Shown here piece after piece: positions 1 to 11,206 of a stretch of DNA of 64,000 nt. The DNA comes from Nymphaea colorata (lineage: Eukaryota > Streptophyta > Magnoliopsida > Nymphaeales > Nymphaeaceae): the NCBI RefSeq assembly GCF_008831285.2, contig NC_045143.1:2303503-2367502 (forward strand), given 5' to 3'. Below the pieces are notes generated by a model. That model worked only from the letters and a program-made list of their open reading frames with translations. It was not told the origin of the DNA and made no database searches. How positions within the stretch are numbered: position 1 is the stretch's first letter; each line of letters opens with the position of its first letter. The position numbers and the translations under genes are program-made.

Positions 1-2809
1 CTTTCATCTTACTGCTATGAAAAGATTATGGTTTTGTTGTTTTGGCTTTGGGTTACCAATTTCAACTGAAACGTCATTTCCATATATACGTAGTGTTAAT
101 CTACCCGATATACATCATCGCATTACAGCTAAAATTTAAGGGAAATGATCAAATAGACTAAGAACTGGTAAAGAAGGACTTAGATCACTAAACTTCCATC
201 AAAAGCAAAGACGTTTGATCAAACGCATCTTTGATTTTGGAACACGTCGTTTTCAGAAAATCAAATCAACGTTGGTCTTCATTGACAAAGCTTAATGCTA
301 AGAATATTTTCATCGTTCGGACTTGTCAATGTGGCTGTTGTTCAAACTAATTGGTCAACAAGAGATCGTCATACACACGCATTTACGTGAACGTTTGGAT
401 TATTAAATCCCACCTACATGATCAACTTCATTTTCCACACACGCAAAAGGAAATTTCACCCACATTACATTTACAATGTGAATCTCTTGTTTTCCTATCT
501 TTCTTTGTCATATTGTAAAACCTCTTGATTAATACTTTGTTTTTTTCACTAGGAAGTCTCCTGATCAACATCATTTTTTTTTACTTCGTTCTAGAGATTA
601 TGGCAGGGTCTGCTTCAGTCCAGATTGAATGAGAATTAGAGTTCCTTTGCCCATTCATTTTTTTTTTCATTATTCCTTTTTTCCTAGATAATCTTAGTTT
701 ATAGCACCTGCTTTGTGCATCGCTAGCAAAGCTCTCATAAAACAAAGAGTGCCTTGTGAAATCATGAGTAAAGGGCTTCGCGCATTCAAAGGAGGTGCGC
801 TTTAACGCTGACACGTTGTTTTATGAGTAAACCCGATTGTGGACTTGCATCGAAATGGAACCAGAGCAAAAGCCCGGCCTTAAATTGTTTCCAGACAATT
901 CAAGGTACTCATGATCTTACAAAATTAAGTAAGGGAGCCTTGCCTAATTCAATCTACCAACAATTAGGGGATTGATCTAACCGAATTTCATTTTCATGAA
1001 TAATTGCTTTAACTCCAACACCAAGGAGGAAGAATCCTGGCAACTGCAAATGACAAACAAGCTTTGGTAGATAGTGATACATGCATCTTAATTAAGTCCA
1101 TATGGCAGAGAATTGATGGCAACGAGGAAAAGGAATCCTGTAAATCGCCAAGACTTAGAAGATTGAGGCAGGACTCAGCCTAGACAGCATGACGTTGGTA
1201 GCCGTTATTTGAATAGCATCTATAGATGGTTTTACAACCATAACTACGGAAAAGTGGCGGCAGATTGTGAACCTGTCCCAACATTTGGGATATTGTGATT
1301 TTGTCAGACTCGGTTCTTATCCATCGAAGGACGATCAAGTGTATGATATCCAAATTCAGGCAATAGAATTTGTGGAACAAAACAGATCTCGTCAATCTCA
1401 AATTTGTATGTATTAAACTGCATACCAATTAAACCCTGTTTGATGTCCTCGAGGTTGTGTTCAATTCACTGTAGATCTGAGCCCCACAGTCCGATCTTAT
1501 GTTACTGCCAAAACACATCTTTTAATGCATCCTTGAATCTATTAAACGCAATCGGAGAGACAACACACCGAACAGGGGTTCGGTAGGTAGCCAGTTTAAT
1601 TTAGAATCCTTGGGTCATCAACTACATGTGTTGTAAAATCAAGTCACCAACATGCAAATTGAAACACGATAATGGGGCACTCCAAAACACCAAAAGGAAC
1701 CGTATACATTAAGGAGACAAAGGGATTGAATGAGGGCTTTGGTCTTCAGTACAGTGGTGGGCTTCCCAGCTTACCCAAAATTAACCCATCTTTGATTATT
1801 ACTGGGACCTATTCATATTTCCAAACTCTTCCTGTTAAGATCCAATTTTAAAGTACAGTAATTTGTTAAACCAACTTATTGACATCCCTAATAATACAAA
1901 AATAAAATCTGAGTTGCTCAATCTAATTTCGATGGAACAACTGATTGCAGCGCTTCGTGGGTAGGTTTTCTACCGTCTAGTTCTCATATTTTACTGATGG
2001 AAATAAAGAGACGACATGCTGACACATGAACGCCCATGCGCACATAGAAAGGGAATGAGAAAAAGGGTGAGTGCTTGTGTTCTAAGCCAAACAGTAGGAT
2101 GAAATACTGTCCTGCTCACACAAACAAAAAATCAGTTCTTCTCTACAATTCAAACAACTATGGCCTGAACGTAGGGCATGCCTAAAATTTTTTCACTCGG
2201 GATCCAAGCAACAAGAATATCAAAATCCAACTGAGATTTGTAATCTCCTCCTTGGACAATTGAAATCAGAAACAGGAAAGCTAGTCTGGTAGGTAACGGA
2301 ACTTGGGCTGAAAATGAAAATGTTGTTACACGAACTTTATCGATTTAACCTTGTGTTTAATGATTGGATCTAGGTGAACTTATGTTCCAATTAAAAATTT
2401 GTTACCTATACATTTGGTGTTTCATTTACTCTGCCCATGCAGCAACCCCAAGATGGAAGCACGTTCGTCACTTCGATATATGACATAAGGTCACACAGAA
2501 TTCATAAAAAACACAGATGATGTAAGTTCTGCGCGTTCTCCGTCGGACGTTCGCATCCATTTTGATGGAACGAAGATGCAGCGTTTCATGGGCAAAGGAA
2601 TGACACACACAACTTCTGTAGTGGTTTACCTATCCACCATATCGTGAGATCGTCTTGCAGCAACCCCAAGTAGATTTTGCATTCATAATATCTATATATC
2701 ACACAAGAAGATGAGATGGCCGGCGTCAATTCACATTGATATTGGGAATCAACAACGGACCGATTATTCTATTATGAAAGAGTTGTGATTGGCGATGCGT
2801 TGCTCTGTT
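1..2809. other. Gene-free spacer downstream of the WRKY gene
   Basis: No convincing gene is seen; the open frames here are short and show no recognisable domain. About 160-545 resembles 8173-8780 and about 555-1010 resembles 5195-5660, so the left part of this stretch belongs to a local, diverged, direct repeat family. The rest shows no structure that I can name. Confidence 0.6.
555..1010. repeat. Diverged direct repeat copy, left of the WRKY gene
   Basis: This is the partner of the block at about 5195-5660, in the same orientation, with many small substitutions and indels. It shares GTTCCTTT, GCTTTGTGCATC, CCAGAGCAAAAGCC and CAACACCAAGGAGG in order. The divergence indicates an old duplication. 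Confidence 0.65.
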
Positions 2810-5800
2810 CTAGCTCTCTATATAGTTCGACAGGTAGAATCCCCCACGGCCGGCATATGGTGCACCGTGAGAGAGGAAAGGAATCTGAGCTGCATCGTTG
2901 ACGCCTACATCACAAACATGTTGTGGTGTGATGTAGTAAATGACGTAGGGGCACTCGTGGTTGTGCGTACCCTCATAAGTGGTGACCACGAATCTTGGGT
3001 CGTCTCTGTCTCTTTCAACCCTTTTCTTCACGCTGCAGCCTCCTCCATGGGAGCACCGATAGTAGTTCCTGCAGAGTTAGCTAGGTTTGATTAGATGTGT
3101 GTGGTCGGCAAACTTCTGTTAACTATTTTCATATGATCAAACTGCCAAAGTATTTCAAACAATATTTTCATAGAGGTAGTAATTTGATGTATGAATGCAT
3201 GCATTTTCTCGTTGCTCAATTAGAAATATAAATATTTTTCTGTAACGAGATCTTCTTTTCTTATGCCAAATCGTAACCTTGGTATATATATTTGAGGGCC
3301 AATGATTCCTTGAAGTTTACTATATATGTCAGCCCTACTCATCTCATCTAGGTGTGTGGAGCCCCTTGTGGGCTTAGTGCAATAGACTTGAATATTATGG
3401 AAGAAAGAAAGCAGTGGAGCTCAACTTGGTTGTCGTTTCAATTTATTTGCCAAATATTGATTATGAAAACGTTAAAAAGTCTAAAATGTTGTTATCTTTG
3501 TAAACGATTTCTAGAATATCCCAACCCCACTTTTTTTTATTTAGTATATATTTGTTGCATGCACATACCTGTGCACACAACTCAATATAGGTGAGAAAAT
3601 GTTTACTGTGCAAGAATTTTCAATTGTTTTAGCAATATCTATCACATCACATGTACTTCGCTTAAGGATAAAGCGCTAGAAAAGCTTGGTTTGGTTTATG
3701 TCACGTATCTTTTACATAAACTTCAGTCTTTAGCAATTTAATGCTGATCATGGTAAATGAACTTTTGACATTTTCGACAATGGTAAATGCCAGTTGCATC
3801 TTTGTTCATGACTTACCACAGGGACCCCCCACCCCAATTCAAAAGTAGAGAGGATAATGAATTCAATTATTTTTCTCAAATCATTTAGCTTCAAGGTTTG
3901 TAGAATAATTCGCCCATCACAACTAAAAGAACCAGTTTTGTTAAGTCGTATGAAGCATATCGTGTCGACAGCACTATATGATATTTTTGCTTTCTGGAAT
4001 GAAACAAGAGAATGGTCGATTGTTACCAACATCCTAGGTGGTCCTTTTATGTTTTTATTAATTTTTTATGATCACTGTCATGATATAGATCACACCTTTT
4101 GGCCTTTATCCTGTCAGTCAGAGAAACCCGTGGTCAGGTTAGCCTAGTGTTGTAGAACATTTTGTCCTTAACCCAAACGATGTCTGGTAGTCTAGTTCAT
4201 GGTTAACCTAGTGTGAACATCTTGTCCTTAACCCAAACGATGTCTGGTAGTCTAGTTCATGGTTAACCTAGTGTTCACCAAGAGAGAGAGAGAGAGAGAG
4301 AGAACAAGATAGTATACAAAGACCAAGCTCGTGAACCGCAATGAGGAATCATTTTGAAACTGAAATATAATTTATGACAAGCTAAATAGGTTCCAAAGTC
4401 TGCCTTGTAGGTAGGTTTCTCCATTTCTTTTAGTTACATACTTTTCCCTCTCCATTGCTGATTTTAAGCGCTTTATGGCTGTATACCTAAATCATATATA
4501 GTTTTGGCAAACAAAAAAAAGGGAAAAACCATTTAGATAGCATCCATATGTTGTGACAAACCTAGATATATATGATTTCCATATCCAATATTAATTCCTT
4601 TCACAAACTAATACCCTTTAGTATATATGTGCCAAAGGAAGAGAACTGATCATCGTGATAATGATGAAGATGAAGAGATAGTGCAAACTTATTACCTAGG
4701 GTTTTGGTTGTCCTTAACCATCTTCTTCCCGTACTTCCTCCATCTGTAGCCGTCGTCCAAGACTTCAACATCCGACATTGTCTTAAAAGCGACCTTAAGG
4801 CCAAGTCCATCTGATTTTCTTTTCCTGGAGCCACGCCCACCCGTCTGTTTACTGAAAAACAAACACCCCACCTCGTCATTATCTGAAGTAATTGGTCATT
4901 AGCTATTACACGAAGGTCTCTTCTACTGAACAAGCCCGGTGGATGACTTGAAGTTTAATTTTTTACATTATTGCCTAGTACTTTTTTTCAGTTCTTTGTT
5001 TTGCAGGCAATTCTATCAGATTTAGAGTTGGAACTGACGCAATTAAGTTTTTGTTCCCAAAAATATTTAAGCCAAAGAAGATCATTTAAACCTTTTTACT
5101 TATTCAAACGCATATATAGTTGTCTGTATCATTTCTATTATATATAACAGCATGCCATCTTTGGGCAATGTCATCAATATTAGTTACAATTTTTTTTTTT
5201 TACTTCATTCTAGGCAATATTGCAGGGTTTACCTCAGTCCAGACTGAACGAGACTTAGAGTTCCTTTTCCCGTTCATTTTTATTATTATTATTGCTTGTT
5301 TTCCAATATAATCTTAGTTTCTAGCACATGCTTTGTGCATCAGGAGCAAATCTCTCATCAAAGCAAAATGAATAATTTGTAGTATAATCATGAGCAAAGC
5401 CCTTGCATATATATCAGAAAAAATTGCGGTTTGACACGGACACATTACTTTATGAGTGAACCCAACTGTGGAGTTGCATCAAAATGGTACCAGAGCAAAA
5501 GCCTAGCTTGCCTTGACTTGTTTCTGGACAATTTCAAGGGCCTCGTGATCTCATAAAATTGAGCAAGGACCCTTTCTGAATTTGATCTACCAACAATTAG
5601 AGGGTTGTTGATCTAATCGAATTTCACTTCATGAATAACATTAACTCCAACACCAAGGAGGGAGAATCCATAGAAATACCACTTATATGACTTCTCAGGA
5701 AACACGTCAAATTGAAAGCTAAAGTTGTTGCCTAGCAGTAAACCGGCATTGGGACAACATACTATATATCGGCCTGACCCATATACTAGGCCACATAGGT

Positions 5801-6715
5801 GCAGGTACCCGTAAAAATTTAAGTGCAGCGGTGCGCCAAGAATATTTATTTGTTATTATTAATTTATTATAATATATATGTATATAAGAATTAAGAAATT
5901 TAGATCATGCACTATAGTCTATACACTCTACACTAGATAAATTATATGTTAATATTATATATTACATAATTATAAGTTATAATATATTGTGTATATGAAT
6001 GTAACATATTAAACGTTAACATGCTTATTAAACAAGTAGACAAAAAACAACAAAACCAGGAGAGAACACAAAAATGGAAGAAAAATGCTAAACAAGAAAT
6101 AGCAGTCTTTGCACCAAAACAGAAAACTGAGAAAGTGAAAAAACTAACAGTCAAATATGGACATTTACAAATAGAAGCATCAGTGCTATGAGTCGTTAGT
6201 TGAATCGCTTGCACAATAAAATGAATACTAACTCAAGAGTGCAATGAGGAACCGTGAATGGCTGAATCAAGCCAAAAATAGATAGAAAAAAAGTAGTTTT
6301 GTCAGAAATAGGGTTGAAAAAGATGCAAACGATAAGTCAGGTGCAGCAGTCACTTTGAAGCATCCATGTGACTTAGCCCATATATTGAAGGATCTCTATC
6401 AGGCATGTCTTGGATGAGGTGATCAGTTGGCGTTCCACTACCAGAGCCACCACTGGCACCATGTGAGGTGTTTAACAATGTTAAATCCGTCCTACTCACT
6501 TACTTTGCTTGAGAATCGCCGATCTTGTTTGGCTGGCTTGAATCCAAGGCCGGAAACTGTAGGTTCCCGTCAATTTCCCTGCCTTCAAACAACTCACCGT
6601 CGATTAGTGGGTCGCTGAAGTCGAGGATGTCAGGCAGCTGGAAGGAGGAGCCATTGTCTGCAGCCGGAAAATTTTCCGGTAGGTACGCCGGCAATTCTGT
6701 GCAGAACTTCATCAT
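2810..6715 (-). CDS. WRKY transcription factor, group IIc, WRKY50/51-like
   Basis: Three exons: 6715-6504, 4851-4696, 3068-2810 (627 nt with stop, 208 aa). The ATG is the first of two adjacent ATGs. Donors read GTAAGT and GTAAT; acceptors are TTTTTCAG and TCTGCAG. The second intron splits the Arg codon after NP, the conserved R-type intron position of WRKY domains. Exon 2 encodes a basic RKRK stretch (residues 80-83, likely nuclear signal) and the heptapeptide WRKYGKK (108-114) instead of WRKYGQK. Exon 3 encodes the zinc finger C128, C134, H158, H160 followed by about 48 variable residues. In the family, WRKYGKK marks the WRKY50/51/59 clade, linked to salicylate/jasmonate defence crosstalk and to altered DNA preference (WK box rather than W box in tobacco NtWRKY12). 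The first Cys pair is spaced X5, one residue longer than I expect for group IIc. The acidic N-terminal region (1-70) looks like an activation domain, which is an inference. The family call is firm; orthology is less so. Confidence 0.93.
4137..4275. repeat. Two-copy tandem repeat of about 60 bp
   Basis: Copy 1 (4137-4200) and copy 2 (4201-4260) share a perfectly conserved 3' part starting at TTGTCCTTAACCC. A partial third start lies at 4261-4275. Copy 1 has 4 extra bases near its start. The repeat lies in WRKY intron 2, immediately before a GA microsatellite (4281-4303). Confidence 0.85.
5060..5660. repeat. Diverged direct repeat copy inside WRKY intron 1
   Basis: Sequence at about 5195-5660 parallels about 555-1010: TTTTACTTC, TGCAGGGT-like and GAGTTCCTTT-type blocks, then CACATGCTTTGTGCATC, GAACC-AACTGTGGA and CTACCAACAATTAG in the same order. 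Its left part (5063-5170) also parallels 9206-9298. It therefore looks like one member of a small local repeat family now lying inside the first WRKY intron. No coding capacity is evident. Confidence 0.65.
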
Positions 6716-6842
6716 CGGGGATGCTTAACGGTGATCCCGATCGAAAAAACAGCAAGGGGTGCCGGATTGGCGGGTTCCTCTGGGGCTTTGCTCTGCCTTG
6801 TACACCACGGAAGGAGCGCTCGGTTTGTGTTTATATGTATTG

Positions 6843-6850
6843 TATATATA
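6843..6850 (-). promoter_or_regulatory. Candidate TATA box of the WRKY gene
   Basis: TATATATA lies on the minus strand about 130 nt upstream of the WRKY start codon. The spacing is plausible for a plant promoter with a short 5' UTR. AT-rich surroundings make chance matches common. Confidence 0.3.
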
Positions 6851-7104
6851 AGAAGAAAGCGCTTTGTGTTTATATACATGTAAAAGTAAAATTACTGTGC
6901 ATCAAACCGTCAAGAGTTGAACCGCGCCAACTCCAAGGAGAAAAAAACAGATGACCAAAAAAAAATAACGACAGGGTCTCGTCAGCCCGCTACCTAAGCA
7001 AGAATCAGGCGATTGGATGCTAGCATGAAGTTGGGAGTGAAATTTCCGCTTACACGTCTCAAAGAATGACTGATTGTAGTGTGGCCGTAGAGGTGGGACC
7101 TGAT

Positions 7105-7225
7105 AATTAATGGAAGAATTCCACCGCGTGGTTGTCGTCGGCCGGGCTCACAGAATTCGGCGCTCCAACTCACCTGGAATGGGATCAGAAGGCTCCATGA
7201 ACTCACCTGGAATGGGATCAGAAGT
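7105..7225. repeat. Short local repeats upstream of the WRKY gene
   Basis: A 25-bp unit (ACTCACCTGGAATGGGATC...) occurs at about 7168-7192 and again at 7200-7224, period 32. The preceding block (7105-7165, around CCACCGCGTGGTTGTCG) resembles 8440-8490 (around CCGCCACGTGATTGTCGC), so this too belongs to the duplicated material flanking the WRKY gene. Confidence 0.6.
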
Positions 7226-7572
7226 CCAAAGTATTCACTCAGGCAAACCAAGTTTTGTGAAAATTGAGTTTCGAGCCAAGCTTAGTTTTCACATCATCCA
7301 AACCCAAAATCATGTTTTGGACTGTCATCTAAGCCTCCCCCTTTAAAGTTTTAGAATACAAACAACATTCATATATAATTAAACGATCGGAAACTGAGGA
7401 AATGGTAAAAATAGCTACGCCAGACTGTTAGGCACATTAAATTAATAATGGAGTTGTATTAGGTACGGCGTACATCGTTAGCACTTCCACTAATAATTTG
7501 GATCGGCATGCATTCCCCATCCATTATCATCCTGCAGATCCGCCGCCACAACCAACAAATTTTGAGATCAAT

Positions 7573-7575
<3 letters not shown>

Positions 7576-7651
<76 letters not shown>
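7576..7651. repeat. (TA)n microsatellite
   Basis: About 76 bp of uninterrupted TA dinucleotides. Open frames of alternating Tyr and Ile on both strands here are artefacts of the repeat. Confidence 0.97.
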
Positions 7652-7656
<5 letters not shown>

Positions 7657-7838
7657 AAGCTTAATACATATGCAATTTAATAATTTTTAAAAGCAAGTTG
7701 GACGCTAAAGTTCCCAATATTCCCTCATACGTGGTGAATATCCCATCATCAGTTGACGTTAGCCGCCATGATGCAAGATGTTGGCCTGCATTTTGCTCGT
7801 TTTCAAATCCACAGGATTTTCCTCGTCTTCAGTATATG

Positions 7839-7957
<119 letters not shown>

Positions 7958-8149
7958 CTTCTTTATTTACATTTTTTTTTTTGCTTTTTTGTTGACTCTT
8001 GGTTTTCTTAATTGATCACTCCTCACTCAATTTTGTTAGTGTGTTCTCATTTTGTTGGCTCTCTCTCTCTCATGCCGTTTTAAGTCGAGCTTAGGATTAT
8101 TAATTCCAGGAACTATGAATTTCAGTCAGAATTTTTAACCTTATTAATG

Positions 8150-9300
8150 AAGCAAGTAACATCAGATAGGCCAAGAAACTGGCAAAGAAAGACTTAGATC
8201 ACTAAACTTCCATCAAAAGGAAAGATCACATCTCATCTTTTAGGATTCGTTACTGAACTGTTCTCATGGAAAATGCTATGCCATTACTTCTCTACCGAGC
8301 TGTTCAGCATAATGGTTAAAGATGATGCAAGTATAAGTCGACGTGAATGTTGTTTGTCTTCTTTTATTCCAGGAGAAATTCAAACCTAAACCTGTTTTGG
8401 TTGTGGTATGGACGCAGGTGTGCGGCCATGTAAAATCATGGAGGAATTTTCCGCCACGTGATTGTCGCCGGGTCCCACAAAATGGAACGGGAACAGAACG
8501 TTTCCGGCCGGCGGCAAGGTTCTTCAGCACCTTCCTGGAAGTTTGCTTTTCGAACGTGACATTCTCAGAAAATCAGATCAACTTCGATCGTGATGATAAA
8601 GCTTCTAAGAATGTTTTCGCCGTTTGGATTGGTTGCACATTGTGGCTAATATTGTTCAATATATCCATCTAAATAACAGATACAATTTCAAGGAAATCTC
8701 AACCTCTAATAAACAAATAGTGTGAATTTGTTTTTCTTTCTTTTCTTTTATAATTGCAAAACATCTTGATTCAAAGAAATTTGATCATCACTTCAGCCTT
8801 GTGACAAAATATGTAGATAAGTATCAGACTCATTTTAACCTTTAGCTTGAAAGACTCAAGTCAATCCGCCAATCCGGATGCACAAAGTAATGCGGCCCCA
8901 TTGGATTTGTACTTATCTAGGTCGTAGTTACAAACCATTTGGAATGTGAAAGCACTAAAATTGTCGATCTACTTAGCAATTCGCCGCCTGACCAGAGTCT
9001 TTTGTTAGTATTCTAGTCGAATTTCTGAAAACCAGATCACATCTTATCTTTTAGGAATCTTTCTCACTGTTCTTATTGAAAATAGTAGTGTCCGGTCAGT
9101 TCCCTTCCTGTGCTTGATCTTAACCAAAAGGCCGAGAAAGGTACAGCTGTGCCCAGTCCGCATTACAAGCTATTAGCTTTATGCATTTTCTAAAATGTTA
9201 ATTTCCTTAAATATTTAAGCAAATATGATCATTTAAATTATATAGTTGTCTCATTCTTTTTTATTGTATGTAGCAGCAAGCCATCTCTAGTCTTGCTATG
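8150..9300. repeat. Diverged repeat block upstream of the WRKY gene
   Basis: About 8173-8225 matches 160-212 nearly base for base (GACTTAGATCACTAAACTTC). About 8552-8660 parallels 245-345, and 8683-8780 parallels 455-545. An internal repeat is also visible: 8224-8280 resembles 9030-9085 (ATCACATCT-ATCTTTTAGG). The right end (9206-9298) parallels 5063-5170. This is an old direct duplication bracketing the WRKY gene. No gene is seen inside. Confidence 0.6.
9113..9142 (-). pseudogene. U2 snRNA 5'-end remnant
   Basis: On the minus strand the 30 nt begin ACCTTTCTCGGCCTTTTGG and end AAGATCAAG, matching the 5' end of U2 snRNA as I remember it, with one substitution (GGTTAAG for GGCTAAG). Similarity stops after the GATCAAG block: no branch-recognition region, Sm site or later stem-loops follow. 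I see no upstream snRNA promoter element. It is most likely a truncated pseudogene or transposon-captured piece, not a working snRNA. Confidence 0.6.
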
Positions 9301-9530
9301 CAATGTTAAGAACAACACGAAACTCTTTTCTCGCACTCTCAAGAGAGGGTTAGAAACAACAATTAAGAAGACAAATATTTACGTGGTTCGGAGCAAAAAT
9401 CTCCTACGTCCACGGTCACACAGATTTTTTACTATTCACTCACAGATAAAAACAGACACTCTCAGAGAAGACTGAACAAAACTACGGCTCTCCTCTCAAC
9501 ATAAGGATTAGGGCGAAACTCGCATTTGTA
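9300..9530. repeat. Dispersed repeat with TTTACGTGGTTCGG core
   Basis: The segment contains TTACGTGGTTCGG (about 9379-9391) followed by CTCCTACGTCCACGG (about 9402-9416), then an AGA-rich tail. A second diverged copy with the same two-part motif lies at about 62735-62780. This pair of motifs is familiar from dispersed repeats in many plant genomes, but I cannot assign the element class with confidence. Confidence 0.5.
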
Positions 9531-10788
9531 CAAAATGACATAAATGTCTGCATTTTGATCTGCGGTATTGTATATGAGTGTCCATTATAAATCAAGTTCC
9601 ATACACCAACATGCAATGCATTCAATATTAGTTGTAAAATGTTTATCTTGTTCTATATTTTCTAAGATCCAGAAAATGTGTGTATATATGAAGACCCACA
9701 AGAACTACAATCAGTTTTTCCATTGGATTCGATTGAACAGCTCAGATTTTGTTGTCATGTTAATTAATTTTCACAGAGGGGCTTCAATGAGCTGGTCTAT
9801 CGAATTCTTGTTCCACAATCGAACATGTTCAGAGGAACTTGGTAATAAAAAATAGCTTCCAATAATAATCAATCATGGGTTCGTATGTAGTTTTAATGCA
9901 TAGAAGTTGGAGAGTATCGATCAGACCTTGTTCGGTTTCCAAAATTTCCATCCGCTTCTAAGCTTGAATTTGGATATGATATCTTTGATAATCCCTGGAT
10001 CAGATCCAAATTCACAACCCTGAAGTTGGGATAGGTTCATAATCCATCACCGACTTCCTGATTGATTATAGGTGTGAAACAAACCATGGATACTGTTCAA
10101 ATAGCTGCTATCTCATGGAGTCTAGTCATGCTCCTATGCCTCAGTCTTTCTAGGTCGGAAAAGACTCGCCTTCCTAAGTCTTGTTCTTTGACAGTTCTCA
10201 TCTTTTCAGACTCCGCTCAATTCTATATCTTAAGGACTTAAGTTGGATCGACCACTATCCACCAAAATGGACTCGACAGGATCCCAAATACTTTTCAATG
10301 ATACCGGGCTTTTCAGTCTTGTGGGGCATTCTATGATGTGAACTGCCAGGAAGCTTTCTTAATTTGATGTTAATTGGGATTTTGGTAATAGTAGGACAGG
10401 TATTGGGTTTGGACACAAATACTGAATTTTGTATCTCGAACTTGGTTTGGGTTTCAGGTCGGAAGTGGGATGGATATTGGATTTGGTATGGGTTTGGGTT
10501 AATGGTTCCTTCTCAAACAATGCCTTGAACTATTTTTCTCCCATCATTCCTGAATCACTAGTTCGATTCTCATGGGCGTCAAGGCAGTGTGTAGGCCTAA
10601 GCAAGCATGGGCTTTGGAAGCAGGCCTGGTTACTAGCTTTTCGGGTGTTTTATGATGCCGAGGGAGAAACAATGTGAGGGGTTAGTCCAGTATGGGATAT
10701 TGATAAGAAAGGTTTTTCGAGGGCAAAACAAGACCAGTTAAGAAATGGAATGCCCTAATTCCTAGTCCTTTTGGGGAAGGGACCGAAA
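9531..10788. other. Spacer with no recognised gene
   Basis: Several short open frames occur but none shows a recognisable domain or conserved splice structure. Confidence 0.5.
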
Positions 10789-10796
10789 CTGCTATG

Positions 10797-11198
10797 CTAA
10801 GTCACACGGGTGCGGGTGCGGATACGGGGATACGGGTACGGACACGGCAATTTTTACAATTCTCGGATACGCGGATATGGCAAATATAATATTATCAAAA
10901 ATTATAAATTGAAAAAAAAAAACATTAAATTAATAGTTCACTATTAAAGTCACAAACAAAACATTGTTTATCACAAAACATTGTTTATCAATATCATCAT
11001 TCTAGTCATTTATCAGAAAAACAGAAAAAAAAAAAACCCCCAAAGAGAAAGGGAGAATTAACTTAAAATCTGTTTTTTTTTTTGTTCGGATCGGGTCTAA
11101 TCCAGACCCAATTCAAAACATATCCGTGCCGTATCCGCACCCGTATCCCCGTATTGACATGGATACATGGGCCAAATAGGCGTATCCGTGTGACTTAG
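10797..11198. mobile_element. hAT-type MITE, 402 bp, with 8-bp target duplication
   Basis: The element begins CTAAGTCACACGG and ends with its perfect 13-bp inverted repeat CCGTGTGACTTAG. It is flanked on both sides by CTGCTATG (10789-10796 and 11199-11206), an 8-bp target site duplication, as is typical of hAT transposons. Subterminal arms carry GGATACGGGGATACGGG-like units, left in direct and right in inverted orientation. The interior is AT-rich and has no coding potential, so it would be a non-autonomous element. The perfect TIR and TSD imply a fairly recent insertion. Confidence 0.88.
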
Positions 11199-11206
11199 CT
11201 GCTATG

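Noticed and set aside
7459-7680. Open frames of alternating Tyr-Ile on both strands
   Set aside because: They are translations of a TA microsatellite; the same applies to frames at 43390-43743 and 55741-55929.
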